DNA from: Leptospira gomenensis
GTDB lineage: Bacteria; Spirochaetota; Leptospiria; Leptospirales; Leptospiraceae
Assembly: GCF_004770155.1 (NCBI RefSeq)
Contig: NZ_RQFA01000014.1
Span: 62,001-126,000 of the forward strand
Length of the DNA: 64,000 bases
Direction of reading: 5' to 3'
Below the pieces are notes generated by a model. The model saw nothing but the letters and a program-made list of their open reading frames with translations, was not told the origin of the DNA and searched no databases. Of the stretch, positions 1 through 12,137 are shown piece after piece. A program made the translations under genes and the position numbers. Every line of letters begins with the position of its first letter. Positions within the stretch are counted from its first letter, which is position 1.

Positions 1-2
1 TC

Positions 3-83
3 TTCCAAGATTACCTTTCCAAACTAAAATCGGAAAACGAATTCAAAATCGCTTCTGAAAGTTTGAAAGCGGGACAAATCTAA
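3..83 (+). CDS. C-terminal end of an unidentified protein (partial)
   Basis: An open frame enters from the left edge and ends at a TAA at 81-83. The last 26 residues are charged and helix-like (many Lys, Glu and Ser), and end in AGQI. No family can be assigned from so short a tail. It could be chance, but codon use matches the real genes nearby and the next 380 bases hold no gene, which fits the end of a transcription unit. Confidence 0.45.
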   Translation, partial: FQDYLSKLKSENEFKIASESLKAGQI

Positions 84-465
84 AAAGATCGGGCCGTTTT
101 CCACTTCTCGTATCCTTCGATCCTCCAAGTTTGTCTCGGGGATCGAAGGTTTGGATCGATCCTCAAGACCGCCCTCCTCTGCAATACTGCACGGACGAAT
201 TTTCAAAAAAAGAGCGAAACACCTTGTCTCCGGACCAGCTTTAGTAAATTCGAAAAAACTAATATACTTTCAAAACTATTCGGAAATGATCCCGGCCGTT
301 GCCGAACGATTTTTTTCTAATTTAGAATACCAGCATTTTACATAGTTCTCATAATCCTTTTGGCTTATTTAAGAAAATCATTGAATTTCCAAGAAGAGCA
401 CGTTGGAAATTTTTTCTTGAATTCTTGTCCGATAAAAATAGCTTGGTGGACTAGAGGGGAATTGA
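84..465. other. Gene-free leader region before the tandem-HTH gene
   Basis: About 380 bases without a credible gene. It holds a 10-bp inverted repeat (114-123 with 140-149, 16-base loop, no T-run) and a better terminator-like hairpin at 384-415. The last 50 bases are AT-rich and carry a ribosome-binding site (AGGGGAA) just before the ATG at 466, so the promoter of that gene should lie here. Confidence 0.5.
384..415 (+). terminator. Terminator-like hairpin upstream of the HTH gene
   Basis: AATTTCCAA at 384-392 pairs perfectly with TTGGAAATT at 403-411 and is followed by a T-run to 415. An outer pairing of AAGAAAA (371-377) with TTTTCTT (412-418) could lengthen the stem. It may end transcription of the gene entering from the left, or act as an attenuator for the HTH gene. 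Confidence 0.5.
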
Positions 466-891
466 ATGAAAAACCACATCTATATGCTTCGTAAAAAGCG
501 GGGTATTAAACAATACGATATGGCAAGAGCGCTAGGAGTTTCTCCCAGTTATCTGTCCAAAATCGAAACTGGAAGCCAGGATCCCACGGAAAAATTCAAA
601 CAATCCTGTGCAAAATATTTGAAAACCACTCTTGATAAACTGTTTAACGAGATGCCCGTAGAGGACGTATATCCCGAATTTACGGAAGGTCTCACCAATA
701 AACTCTGGGCGAAACGCAGGGAATTGGGCATTAAACAATACGATATGGCGAAAAAACTGAAAGTATCCACGCCCTTCCTTTCTAAGGTGGAACTCGGCCT
801 TTTGGAACCGCCTGAAGATTTTAAAAACATGGCTTCCAAAGCTCTCAAAATGAAAAAAGAAGAACTATTCCTTCAAAAAGTTGAATATTAG
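466..891 (+). CDS. Tandem XRE-type helix-turn-helix regulator
   Basis: A 141-residue protein made of two Cro/CI-type (HTH_3) domains in series, about residues 3-60 and 78-135, with a short linker. Each copy has the same signature: GIKQYDMA in helices 1-2, then a VS...LSK recognition stretch, then E-G. DNA binding is the likely role. One chain with two HTH units could bind a direct or inverted repeat without dimerising. The two copies share 20 identical bases (505-524 and 730-749), pointing to an internal duplication. The start ATG has a good RBS (AGGGGAA). The gene stands alone between two terminator-like hairpins, so autoregulation is plausible. Targets are unknown. Confidence 0.85.
   Translation: MKNHIYMLRKKRGIKQYDMARALGVSPSYLSKIETGSQDPTEKFKQSCAKYLKTTLDKLFNEMPVEDVYPEFTEGLTNKLWAKRRELGIKQYDMAKKLKVSTPFLSKVELGLLEPPEDFKNMASKALKMKKEELFLQKVEY
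505..749 (+). repeat. Intragenic direct repeat within the tandem HTH gene
   Basis: ATTAAACAATACGATATGGC occurs at 505-524 and again at 730-749, exactly 225 bases (75 codons) apart and in the same frame. It encodes the same helix in each HTH copy. Confidence 0.9.
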
Positions 892-911
892 AAAAACATT
901 AAATTCCTAAT

Positions 912-940
912 AAAAAAGGGAAGCGTAGCTTCCCTTTTTT
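912..940 (+). terminator. Rho-independent terminator after the HTH gene
   Basis: GGGAAGC (918-924) pairs with GCTTCCC (928-934) around a 3-base loop. An A-tract lies before the stem and a T-tract (935-940) after it. The A/T flanks make it usable in both directions, but it lies directly downstream of the HTH gene on the plus strand. Confidence 0.85.
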
Positions 941-1096
941 ATTATTCCGAAAGATCGCGCTCGTTTCCTCGGAACTCCGAAAATTTCTTGGCGAATTCCG
1001 GCACAACCGCGGGCAAATGCTAAATCGAAAAAACGGAATCCCATCTTCCTCCATCCCTCCCGCTTTTCCCCGATCGAAAATCTACGCGAACGCTCG

Positions 1097-1585
1097 TCAA
1101 CGCACACAACGAACGCGATACGCCGTGGTCTTGACCACCGTATCGTAGGTACCCGCGTTAAACGCGATGAAATACGCGTGATTCCTGTAGGAGCCGGATG
1201 GGTGATTCGTAGAAGTCCAGTAGCTTCCCGTCGTCGCCGGGAAAAAGGTCGTATCGATCGCAGGAGCCGCGGCTCTGGAGTAATCCGCCAGAGAAACTAA
1301 CTCCTTCACGGAAGGCAACCGCCAACCGGTAATTCCGTTCAAGTTTAGACCATTACAATACGCTAATGCGTCGGCCCAGGTATACGTCGTTGCGGTTCCT
1401 GTTCCACACGCCGTATACGAATCCCCGGCGGTTCCTTGTCCGGATGCGCACTTTTGCCAAACCAAACCGCTTTTTTGGTCCAAAATCGTTCCGTTTCCCG
1501 GATCCGAAAACGGACCCGTATATGCCTGTAGATCGAAAATACCGCAGATAGAAAATACGATGATCGATAAAATCTTTGTCTTCAT
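1097..1585 (-). CDS. Exported DUF1566 (Lcl C-terminal-like) protein
   Basis: A 162-residue protein with an N-terminal signal peptide (hydrophobic residues 4-20, likely cleavage after the Ala at about 21). The rest is a single DUF1566 domain. Typical features are the LVWQKC start, the TWADALAYCN segment, GWRLPSVKEL, SYWTST, and the final RVRCVR. The family is a C-type-lectin-like exported fold common in Leptospira and in other bacteria; its ligand is not known. It lies just downstream of, and on the same strand as, a larger DUF1566 lipoprotein (17-bp gap), so the two are probably co-transcribed and may be paralogues. Confidence 0.8.
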   Translation of the reverse strand: MKTKILSIIVFSICGIFDLQAYTGPFSDPGNGTILDQKSGLVWQKCASGQGTAGDSYTACGTGTATTYTWADALAYCNGLNLNGITGWRLPSVKELVSLADYSRAAAPAIDTTFFPATTGSYWTSTNHPSGSYRNHAYFIAFNAGTYDTVVKTTAYRVRCVR

Positions 1586-1602
1586 AAAATTCCCCTTATA
1601 TA

Positions 1603-3723
1603 TTACGGATTTCCACTTACACAGAGCGCGAAATAACCGTATCCGTCGTTCGAATTGTTTTTGTTATACGTAAACACTCTCGCACCGAAATTCCGGATCA
1701 CGAACGCGACCGTATTGTTCTGTCGATAGGTCGTGGCGCTCCAAAATCTCTGATTACCGGCACCGTTACTCGGGAATCCCGGAAAACTCGCCGTTGGATA
1801 AAAGATATAACCGGAATTCGCGTCCGGAAACGTAATCAAGGAATGAAGGTCGTCCATCGTGGTCAATCTCCAGTTTTTGATTCCAGCATAACCCTGTTTC
1901 GAATTTCTTTCGTTCAAAGCGCTGCAACTCGCAAGCGCCTGCGTCCAGTTCACTTCCGTCGGAGTTCCTCCGCAGGTTGCGCCGGTCCATTCCATCCCTT
2001 GCACGCAGGTTCTCCAAGTCAGTCCGCTGGTGGAATCGATCGTCACTGGATCGGAGGTAAATCCGCTCAAGAACGTGGGAACTCCGATCACCTGCGCGTT
2101 CGGAGTGGCCGTAAACGCCGCGTCTTGTCCCGAACCGGTGCATGCGACCCCGTTCCCGCTCGCGTCGAAACAACCTGGTTGATTGGAATCGATGATATTG
2201 CGTAGAGCCACCATCCCTCCCGTAGTATAAACTACGTTCACGAAACCGGCTGCGTCTCCCGCAATCGTATTCCCTGCAACGTCCTTGAGATCGGAAGCGA
2301 GAATTCGTATTTTAATCGCGGTAAATTCCGGAAGAATCGTATCCAAATCCAACGCAAGAACTGTTTCCGAAATCCAAGTAGCGCTCAAACTCGTAGGAAG
2401 AATCAATTCGGTCGTCGTCGCGCCTCCTCCGACTCCGTAGGTCAAGAACGCGTGTACTTCCACACTCGTATCCGGTTGCATGTTTTCATTGAACGTAAGG
2501 ATGAGGTTACGATTGAAAACGTCCACATCCACCGCCGAATTCGCGGGAGAAGAGGAAACCAAAGTAGGAGCCGTCGTATCATTGACCAAAGTGAAATCAA
2601 CGGAATCGGTTTGACCGGAGGCATCGGCAAAACATAACGTTAAAGAATTGCTGCCTCCGGATAAACTCGAATAAGGCACCGTAGTATCGACGGAACCGGG
2701 TGTGCTCAACGTTCCGGAAACGAGGACGTCCCCGGGAGGAATGTTCGTGCAATCCGTTCCACTGGGAACCACCGAATAGGTTCCGATCGTGTCGGAATCC
2801 CAGTGAAGTACACTTTGATTGGTTCCGTTGGTGATGGAATTATCCACTGAGTCTAGGGAAATTGTGGGCGGTGTCGAACCCCCTCCTCCGGAAGGCGGCG
2901 TAGTGATTACGTAGGTCGCCGTAAGAGGTCCGGTGATATTCCCGGCTCGGTCGGAACCGGAAACTTTAATGGTCGTTGTTCCGACAGGAATGTTCAAAGA
3001 AGAGGGAAATACGGAGCCTAAGGAAATCTGAAGAGGATCAAAATCGTTCCCGAGCGCCAAGGACGGGTTTTGACCGTCCGCAGTATAAATCACGTTCTGA
3101 CATCCGGAAACGGAATCCGTGCAGGTAATCGAAAGGGTTTGTGCGGAAGAGTAAGATCCGCCGGAAGCGGAAAACGTCAGGGTCGGGCCGTTTACATCGT
3201 AGATCGTTGAAACAGATCGTTGTACTACGATTTGAGAATCCTTGACTACGGCGAAATTCAAGGTATTCCCGCCGGGAACCACGGGATATTCGTCCGGAAT
3301 CTTAAGGTTGAGATCCAAATTGCCGATCCCCGGGCCGATGCTTCCGTTAAAGAGAAGGGACTGATTCACACAGCCGGTTTCATTCATACAAATCTTTAGG
3401 ATCGATCCTTCGCTCACGTTTGCTAAGGAAACTCCCACATTCAATCCAAAACCTCCGTCCGCTACGCGGGACGCATAATACACTCCATTGTACAAACTTT
3501 TTCCTCCCCCGACGGAAAGATTCGCTTGATTGGGAGTTACGGTTGGGGGAGAAACCGGGGAATTGGTGAAATTTTGTAACGAAGTCGGAAAAAAGAAGAA
3601 CTTAAAACCGGGCTCTTTCTCCGATCCCAAACAAGAAAAAAGGAATATTGTGCACCAGAGGAATCCATTTCCCAGGATTTTTTTTCGAGTGAAAAGCGGG
3701 CTTTGTATCTCTTTTTCTTTCAT
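1603..3723 (-). CDS. Large lipoprotein with Ig-like regions and a C-terminal DUF1566 domain
   Basis: A 706-residue predicted lipoprotein. A hydrophobic signal is followed by the lipobox LFSC with the lipidated Cys at 31. The middle has a chitobiase C-terminal-like repeat (about 180-275, with the typical YTADGQNPS stretch) and an SbsA-like Big_5 Ig domain (about 385-500, TLVSSSPANSAVDV and the FNENM motif). The last 170 residues are a DUF1566 domain (GLTWRTC, NWRLTTMDDL, RFWSATTYR, ALCV). The domain order suggests a surface-exposed stalk carrying a lectin-like head. Function unknown. An adhesin role is only a guess from the architecture. Confidence 0.8.
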   Translation of the reverse strand: MKEKEIQSPLFTRKKILGNGFLWCTIFLFSCLGSEKEPGFKFFFFPTSLQNFTNSPVSPPTVTPNQANLSVGGGKSLYNGVYYASRVADGGFGLNVGVSLANVSEGSILKICMNETGCVNQSLLFNGSIGPGIGNLDLNLKIPDEYPVVPGGNTLNFAVVKDSQIVVQRSVSTIYDVNGPTLTFSASGGSYSSAQTLSITCTDSVSGCQNVIYTADGQNPSLALGNDFDPLQISLGSVFPSSLNIPVGTTTIKVSGSDRAGNITGPLTATYVITTPPSGGGGSTPPTISLDSVDNSITNGTNQSVLHWDSDTIGTYSVVPSGTDCTNIPPGDVLVSGTLSTPGSVDTTVPYSSLSGGSNSLTLCFADASGQTDSVDFTLVNDTTAPTLVSSSPANSAVDVDVFNRNLILTFNENMQPDTSVEVHAFLTYGVGGGATTTELILPTSLSATWISETVLALDLDTILPEFTAIKIRILASDLKDVAGNTIAGDAAGFVNVVYTTGGMVALRNIIDSNQPGCFDASGNGVACTGSGQDAAFTATPNAQVIGVPTFLSGFTSDPVTIDSTSGLTWRTCVQGMEWTGATCGGTPTEVNWTQALASCSALNERNSKQGYAGIKNWRLTTMDDLHSLITFPDANSGYIFYPTASFPGFPSNGAGNQRFWSATTYRQNNTVAFVIRNFGARVFTYNKNNSNDGYGYFALCVSGNP

Positions 3724-4404
3724 GGAAAACCTCCGTTTTCACAAAAGAATACACCCGATTTTTAAACGCTTCTTGTTGCTTTATAATTGGAGGAAAAAAA
3801 TCAGCAAATTCAGAAGAATCAATTGTTAACGATCCTTCGCTTCCAAATGAAATCTTACACGAAAAAAAGAGCACACTTTTGCAATCGTTTCACAGAATCA
3901 TTACCACATCTTCCACAGTTGCGGTAGAAAGAGTTTTTTTTCACCAATCTTTTCTATCTGACGAATTCCCGTTGGATAAAGGAAATTTATTATTTCTTCA
4001 TTCAAATTGGCAGATATTGATTTATAATTACACATAACGTCAAAAAGTTATCGAATTAAAACTATAATCCACGGACTCTTTTATAAATAAGTGTTCCTAG
4101 CTTATATCAAGTTCATTGCCAAAGAAACTCCGCTTTCTAGAAGTTGCTTAGAATCAAAGATCAAAAGGGTTAGGTTTTTGGCATATCTTCGGAGGGAAAA
4201 ATTTTTTCTTTTCGATTCGTTTTCTGAAACGGATCGATCCGGGATGATTTTGCACCTACGTCCGTGCGGGACTTCCCCGCTGGGCTTCGAAGAAAAGCGA
4301 ATTCCCCGAAGATCTTTGATAATTACTTTGTTCGGACCCGGTTCGTTTTTGGCTTTTGACGAAATGCGTAAATCAAAAAGGCGATTCGGGTTTTAGGTGA
4401 AAAT
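3724..4404. other. Long intergenic region between divergent genes
   Basis: About 680 bases separating the DUF1566 lipoprotein (minus) from an AraC regulator (plus). The first 350 bases are very AT-rich and should contain the divergent promoters. I saw no RNA gene, clear hairpin or conserved motif. A 101-codon GTG-started frame at 4091-4396 was judged not coding. Confidence 0.5.
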
Positions 4405-5535
4405 ATGACATTTACGTTCGAAAGCATCGTTCAACATCTCCAACTGATCGGAGCCTATTTGGGATTTTCCATTGGGGTTCTGCGGTTGGTTCGGTATAAA
4501 AAAAATCGGGTCAATCTCATCTACGGAATAACGTTTCTTGCGATCGGTCTCTTTTTGGCCTTGGGTTTCGAGGCAAGCGGCTCCTTACCCGAACCCGGTA
4601 TGGAAATGGGATCCGAATACAACCTCTCCTTACTCTACTTCGGTTTGGTGATTTTCTCCTGCGCCATCGTACGTTATCTGATGCGTCGATCCATCGGCTT
4701 AAACGAAGTAAAGAGTAAAGAAATCGGTTTGTGTCTTACGGGAACGTTCGGCGCCTTATTTTTTCTGAGTTTGTTTTTTAGAAACGAGACCGCAATGAAC
4801 GTCGCGGGGAACGCAATCTGCGCTTTGATTACTAGTTACACTCTGGTGGAAATCACCAGTTCGATCCGAACACGAAAACTTCCCCGAGTTTATTTCAACC
4901 TCGCTTTGATTTCCTTTTTTATGTGCCTCTCGGTACTTTTGGATCTGATCGGAATTTTACGCGGAGACATCCGTTTCAGACAGGTTTCCAATTTTATACC
5001 TGGATTACTGCTCGTGTATTTCCATCTTTTGGAAATTTATTATCCGATGATCACGGATAAAAAAACGATTCGTTCTCTTTCCCTAACCTATAAAATCAAC
5101 CGTCATCAGGAAAACGTTTCGGCCCAACTTACACAACCCAAAACCCCGCGCAAAAAACTGGACGTCTCCGAAAACAAGAATCTGCTCAAAGAAAGCGATC
5201 TGAATCGAATCGAGGAACGTCTGAAATTTTTTCTGGAGGAAAAAAGATACCTGGACGAGGAATTGAGACTTCCCGATCTTGCGGCTTATCTAGGCGTTTC
5301 CGTTCATCAGGCCTCGTTATATCTGAACCAGTATAAGAATATGAGTTTCACGGATTTCATCAATCAGAATCGGATCGAGGAAGCCAAACGTCTGATCCTC
5401 GAGGAAACCAACCGAAACCTGATCGACATCGGTTTGGAATGCGGGTTCAATTCATATTCTCCGTTTCATAGAGCCTGTATCCGTTTCACTGGATTTTCGC
5501 CGAAAGAACTCAGGAATATGGTATTACAAAAATGA
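4405..5535 (+). CDS. Membrane-anchored AraC-family transcriptional regulator
   Basis: A 376-residue protein with an N-terminal half of about seven hydrophobic segments (residues 10-215) and a C-terminal AraC/HTH_18 domain (about 270-376). The domain has the first helix-turn-helix LPDLAAYLGVSVHQASLYLNQ and the second helix-turn-helix around residues 340-372, ending with GFSPKELR. A 7TM-like half fused to AraC DNA binding is common in Leptospira and suggests a sensor that binds DNA while in the membrane; the signal is unknown. RBS AGGTGA lies just before the ATG. A paralogous architecture occurs at 41637. It converges on clpB. Confidence 0.85.
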   Translation: MTFTFESIVQHLQLIGAYLGFSIGVLRLVRYKKNRVNLIYGITFLAIGLFLALGFEASGSLPEPGMEMGSEYNLSLLYFGLVIFSCAIVRYLMRRSIGLNEVKSKEIGLCLTGTFGALFFLSLFFRNETAMNVAGNAICALITSYTLVEITSSIRTRKLPRVYFNLALISFFMCLSVLLDLIGILRGDIRFRQVSNFIPGLLLVYFHLLEIYYPMITDKKTIRSLSLTYKINRHQENVSAQLTQPKTPRKKLDVSENKNLLKESDLNRIEERLKFFLEEKRYLDEELRLPDLAAYLGVSVHQASLYLNQYKNMSFTDFINQNRIEEAKRLILEETNRNLIDIGLECGFNSYSPFHRACIRFTGFSPKELRNMVLQK

Positions 5536-5564
5536 TTCCGGGGCGTCCCGTCCCCGCCCCGGAA
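5536..5564. terminator. GC-rich hairpin between convergent araC-type gene and clpB
   Basis: TTCCGGGGCG (5536-5545) pairs with CGCCCCGGAA (5555-5564) around a 9-base loop. It begins directly after the stop codon of the plus-strand gene and lies just past the clpB stop. There is a short T-run on the minus-strand side only, so it may end both transcripts imperfectly. Confidence 0.55.
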
Positions 5565-5571
5565 AACTATA

Positions 5572-8148
<2,577 letters not shown>

Positions 8149-8431
8149 CGATCGTTCTCCGTTCCACTTGGTTCTTTCGTTTCCTTTTAGACGGAACCTC
8201 ATTTAGAAAAAATCATTTTTTCTGCCATATTGACATTTATCAAACGAAAGAGGGCCTCCCGGCAAAAGAGGAAGTCTTTCTCGACCGTGTTTTCGCCTTT
8301 CCCGACACAAAAGAACGCTTCTTTCGAGCTTCCGTTTGCCTTTCCCCTATTTATGTCCCATTTTTTGAAAGCCCTTTTGCTTTTCTTTTGACAACGAGAA
8401 GATTGGCGTACGTTTTGCAAGAAGTGTACGT

Positions 8432-10039
8432 ATGAGCCAGGAACCCCCCAAAGAAAGCTGGAAATCCAGGACCGGATTGATTCTCACCGTTGCCAGCGGA
8501 GCCATCGGGCTCGGCAACTTTATCCGATTTCCGGGACAAGCGGTCGCAAACGGCGGCGGTGCCTTTATGGTTCCCTATATCATCAGTTTCATTTTGGTCG
8601 GAATTCCCGTCTGTATCACAGAATGGATTATGGGGAGAATGGGAGGCCGCACCGGTCACAGCGCTCCCTTTTTGTTCAAAAGTTTTCTTTCCGGCTTTCC
8701 CCTTCGGATCGTCGGAGCCATCGGAGTCACGGTTCCCATTCTCATCTACGTATATTACGTTTTTATTGAGGCTTGGTGTCTAGCCTATTCCTTCGAATTT
8801 TTAACGGGACAAATCCGATTCAACGCGAACGGAAACGTTCCGCAGTCTGAAATCATACAAGCCGCCGGAAATTATTATTTGGATATCACGGGAGCGCGCG
8901 CCAACGGAGACGCGATTTCGGGGAAAATTTTTTACGCGACCCTAACCTGTTTCGTATTAAATTTTGCGCTCGTTTATCGCGGAATTTCCAAAGGTATCGA
9001 AACCTTCGCCAAAATCGCGGTTCCCCTGATGCTCGTCTGTTCCGCGGTAATATTAGTGCGAGTCCTTACGTTAGACGACATTGATCTGGGACTAGGTAGG
9101 ATGTGGAACCCGGATTGGTCCGCGCTTTTGAAATCGGAGGTTTGGATCGCCGCCGCCGGTCAGATTTTTTTCACTCTTTCCGCCGGTTTCGGAATCGCAC
9201 TCGTTTTTTCGAGTTATTTAAAACGAGACAACGACGTGGTTCTTTCCTCCTTGTCCGCCGCATCGTTGAACGAATTCATCGAGGTCGCCATCGGGGGAAT
9301 GGTGACGATCCCGGTCGCCTATCTGTTCTTAGGCGGTTCGATCACTCAGTTCGGTATGTTCGGAATGGGTTTTATCGCGCTTCCTTCCGTCTTCTCTCTC
9401 ATGCCGGGCGGAGAGTTTTTCGGTGCCATCTGGTTTTTCGTATTATTCCTCGCGGCGCTCACTTCTTCGGTCACGATGTTACAACCAGGAATCATCTTTT
9501 TGGAGGAATCCTTCGGGATCCGCAGACGTACTTCCGTTTTCGTCCTTTTTTTATTCACGGCCGGTCTTTGTTTTCCTATCTTGTATTTCAACGAAAACTT
9601 CCAAGCGTTGGAACTCGCGGATTTCTGGATCGGCACGATTTTAATCTTTATTTTGGCGAGCATTCAGATCATTCTCTTCGGCTGGAAAGTCGGAGCAAAA
9701 AAAGGGCTCGAAGACGGAAACGAAGGATCCCATCTCGAACTTCCGAAGTTTTTCTGGTTCGTGATACAATACGTAACACCGGCGTTTTTGCTCGTGATTT
9801 TCGTGGCGTTTCTTTTCCAAAACCTACCCGGTCATTTTGACCGGATGAACGCGGATACGATGATCGCCCAGGGAATCGCAAAAGGACAAAATTTTACTTC
9901 GGAAATGGTGGAAGTCGCAAAGCAGCAGGCCTTGGTAGCCAAGTCCGTGTTTTTCGGAATTTTGGTCGTGTTTAGTCTGATCGTCCTTCTCGTACACTAC
10001 GCGTTGGTATATAAGGAAAAAAGAGGACAAACACAATGA
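8432..10039 (+). CDS. Sodium:neurotransmitter symporter (NSS) family transporter
   Basis: A 535-residue polytopic membrane protein with about twelve transmembrane segments. It has the family's TM1 signature around residues 20-40 ([17 protein letters not shown], with the unwound GLGN that binds Na+ and substrate) and NSS-typical TM6 and TM8 regions ([14 protein letters not shown]). NSS proteins import amino acids with Na+. The substrate cannot be read from sequence. The companion small ORF downstream suggests a MetP-like methionine/alanine importer. The stop overlaps the ATG of that ORF (ATGA). A TTGACA box lies at 8388-8393 but I could not see a good -10. Confidence 0.93.
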   Translation: MSQEPPKESWKSRTGLILTVASGAIGLGNFIRFPGQAVANGGGAFMVPYIISFILVGIPVCITEWIMGRMGGRTGHSAPFLFKSFLSGFPLRIVGAIGVTVPILIYVYYVFIEAWCLAYSFEFLTGQIRFNANGNVPQSEIIQAAGNYYLDITGARANGDAISGKIFYATLTCFVLNFALVYRGISKGIETFAKIAVPLMLVCSAVILVRVLTLDDIDLGLGRMWNPDWSALLKSEVWIAAAGQIFFTLSAGFGIALVFSSYLKRDNDVVLSSLSAASLNEFIEVAIGGMVTIPVAYLFLGGSITQFGMFGMGFIALPSVFSLMPGGEFFGAIWFFVLFLAALTSSVTMLQPGIIFLEESFGIRRRTSVFVLFLFTAGLCFPILYFNENFQALELADFWIGTILIFILASIQIILFGWKVGAKKGLEDGNEGSHLELPKFFWFVIQYVTPAFLLVIFVAFLFQNLPGHFDRMNADTMIAQGIAKGQNFTSEMVEVAKQQALVAKSVFFGILVVFSLIVLLVHYALVYKEKRGQTQ

Positions 10040-10164
10040 TCGTCTTGGCGCAAACGGAAGGTCTGAATTGGCAGGGAACTTCGATCATGTTTCTTTCCCT
10101 GTTTTTAGTGACTGCGCTTTCCATTTTTTGCATATTCAAACTTTTTAAAACTAGAAACCATTGA
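10036..10164 (+). CDS. MetS-like small subunit of the NSS transporter (42 aa)
   Basis: A 42-codon frame starting at the ATG that overlaps the transporter stop (ATGA) and ending in a TGA that overlaps the TTG start of the next gene. It encodes a short polar N terminus, one transmembrane helix (about residues 16-34), and a basic end (KLFKTRNH). This is the layout of the MetS/MaAIMP small-subunit family, which sits directly after NSS genes; Corynebacterium MetP needs MetS for methionine uptake. Here the family assignment rests on position, size and topology, not on a search. Translational coupling on both sides argues that it is translated. Confidence 0.7.
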   Translation: MIVLAQTEGLNWQGTSIMFLSLFLVTALSIFCIFKLFKTRNH

Positions 10165-12137
10165 GCCGTTCGCAGCCCTATTTCGAAAAACTTTCCTCAC
10201 TCTGGGACGACTTCGAACCCAGAACGGGTCAGATACAACTTTCCCAAAGGATAGAAGAATCCCTGTTCCAAGGAAAACATCTCATCGCGGAAGCCGGAAC
10301 AGGAGTGGGAAAATCCCTCGCGTATCTCATTCCCGCGGCTTTGGTTTCGATCGAACGAGAGGAACCGGTAATCGTTTCCACCGAAACCAAATCTTTGCAA
10401 CAACAGCTTTTGTTAAAAGACATTCCCATGGTTTCCAAACTTTTGGGGACGGAACTGCGCGCCGAAGTGGCGATGGGCGCCTCCAATTACGTTTGCAAAC
10501 GTAAGATGAATCACGTATTGCGGGAAGGAACCTTCGGACCGGAGATGATTCCGCATATCGATTCCTTCAACCGATGGATCAAAACAACGGAGTCGGGACG
10601 AAAACAGGAATTTCCGGGAACCGCGTCCTATGATTTTTGGAATAAGATCACACGCGAGGCCGACAATTGTCTCGGGAGGAATTGTCCCAACTTTTCCCAT
10701 TCGTATTATTTTTTGGAGCGGGAAAAATGGAAACGAAGTCACATCCTGATCGTCAATCATCATCTGCTCGCGGCGCATATCGCAAGCGACTTCAATATCC
10801 TCCCCGAATTCAGTCGAGTGATTCTGGACGAAGCGCATAACTTTCCGGATATCATCGGTTCTTCGTTTCGACAGGAAATACGTTCCCAGGAAATTCAAAA
10901 ACTGCTTCAGCAGATCTGGCTTCCCAATAAAAACACCGGAATCGCCGGAACGATCTCTTCGAGCGAACTCAAGGAACTCACCGCGAAGGCGGGGGAATCT
11001 CTGACCGCGTTTTTTAACGCGCTTTCCGGGGAAGTTCCATTGAACTTTTACAGTCCGCAGCGGATCAAAAAACCTCTGCGTTTGGACAAAGGAGCTTTCG
11101 CGGAGATTTTGGTCCGGATCGTGGATATCCTGCAAAAACATCTGGCCAGATTGACCAAGGACAGCGAGGACGTGAGCGAACGGGAAACGTCCCTCACCTT
11201 AGAGATGTTAGTCGGTCGATTGGAGGAGATCGCCGTCGGGTTAGAGTCTTTCCGCCGTTTGGAGGACCCCAACCTCGTCTACTGGATAGAGCCTCCCGAT
11301 CAGAATTCCAAGGAAATATATTATAAAATCTGCATGGAGCCTATGAGCCCCGACGCGATCATTCGGGATCTATTCGCCCCCAAGATGCAGTCGATCGTGT
11401 TCACCTCGGCGACGTTGTCCACTTCGGGAAACGACTTTAAGTATTTCAAAAAAAAGATCGGCGATATTCCTTCGGGAAATCTCACCGTTGTTTCGCCTTT
11501 TCTGTATCAGAAAAACGCGCTTTTGTATGTGCCGAAAGAAATCAGGGACCCGGTCGCGGATCCGGACGGATACCACGCGGACCTCGCGAAACAGATTCTT
11601 TGGCTGATCGAGTTGACGCAGGGAAATACGTTCGTATTATTCACTTCTTTCAAATCCTTAAAGGCGGTTTACGAAGCGATCCGACCTCATACGGAATTGC
11701 CTCTTTTTTCCCAATCCGAATTAGGAGCGGACGGCGCCAAACAGATGTATTTGGAAACGCCGAACAGCGTGCTTTTCGGTGTTTCCACGTTTTGGCAGGG
11801 AATCGATATCCGCGGAGATAAACTCCGATCGGTCGTAATCGCCAAACTTCCGTTTCAAGTTCCGAACGATCCAGTGTTGGAAACGAAAAGCGAAAAACTC
11901 AAGGAATCCGGAGGTAATCCGTTTTCCGAACTGCAACTTCCGTATGCGTGTACCGTTTTGAAACAGGGATTCGGAAGGCTGATCCGATCGGGAACGGATA
12001 CAGGAATCGTTTCGATTTTGGATCCGAGGATGTTTACGAAAAACTACGGAAAGGATCTTTTGAAATCCCTTCCACCCGCAAAACTTGTCCAGAACCGGGA
12101 AGATTTAAGAAGGGAATTCGCGGATCTGCCGAAATAA
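10161..12137 (+). CDS. dinG: DinG/XPD-like superfamily 2 helicase
   Basis: A 658-residue ATP-dependent DNA helicase. It shows the Q-motif region ([11 protein letters not shown]), Walker A AGTGVGKS (about 46-53), the DEAH box (LDEAHNF, about 221-227), and C-terminal helicase motifs V/VI ([17 protein letters not shown]). The Fe-S region between motifs I and II has Cys at about 112, then C-x4-C at 172/177, but the fourth ligand position (C-x5 further on) is Ser, not Cys. The family unwinds DNA 5'-3' during repair and replication conflicts. Start is a TTG overlapping the stop of the small transporter subunit, so coupled translation is likely. A start further in is possible but would cut the Q region. 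Confidence 0.9.
   Translation: MSRSQPYFEKLSSLWDDFEPRTGQIQLSQRIEESLFQGKHLIAEAGTGVGKSLAYLIPAALVSIEREEPVIVSTETKSLQQQLLLKDIPMVSKLLGTELRAEVAMGASNYVCKRKMNHVLREGTFGPEMIPHIDSFNRWIKTTESGRKQEFPGTASYDFWNKITREADNCLGRNCPNFSHSYYFLEREKWKRSHILIVNHHLLAAHIASDFNILPEFSRVILDEAHNFPDIIGSSFRQEIRSQEIQKLLQQIWLPNKNTGIAGTISSSELKELTAKAGESLTAFFNALSGEVPLNFYSPQRIKKPLRLDKGAFAEILVRIVDILQKHLARLTKDSEDVSERETSLTLEMLVGRLEEIAVGLESFRRLEDPNLVYWIEPPDQNSKEIYYKICMEPMSPDAIIRDLFAPKMQSIVFTSATLSTSGNDFKYFKKKIGDIPSGNLTVVSPFLYQKNALLYVPKEIRDPVADPDGYHADLAKQILWLIELTQGNTFVLFTSFKSLKAVYEAIRPHTELPLFSQSELGADGAKQMYLETPNSVLFGVSTFWQGIDIRGDKLRSVVIAKLPFQVPNDPVLETKSEKLKESGGNPFSELQLPYACTVLKQGFGRLIRSGTDTGIVSILDPRMFTKNYGKDLLKSLPPAKLVQNREDLRREFADLPK

Noticed and set aside
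4091..4396. 101-codon frame (GTG start) before the first AraC gene
   Set aside because: No RBS, basic and unusual composition, and no domain. It probably reflects lack of stop codons in the leader region.
8388..8416. Promoter candidate TTGACA before the NSS transporter
   Set aside because: -35 box is perfect but no acceptable -10 lies 16-18 bases downstream (TACGTT at 15 bases is poor), so it is not listed as a feature.
8149..8431. CIRCE or similar heat-shock operator upstream of clpB
   Set aside because: No TTAGCACTC/GAGTGCTAA pair or similar inverted repeat was found in the upstream region.
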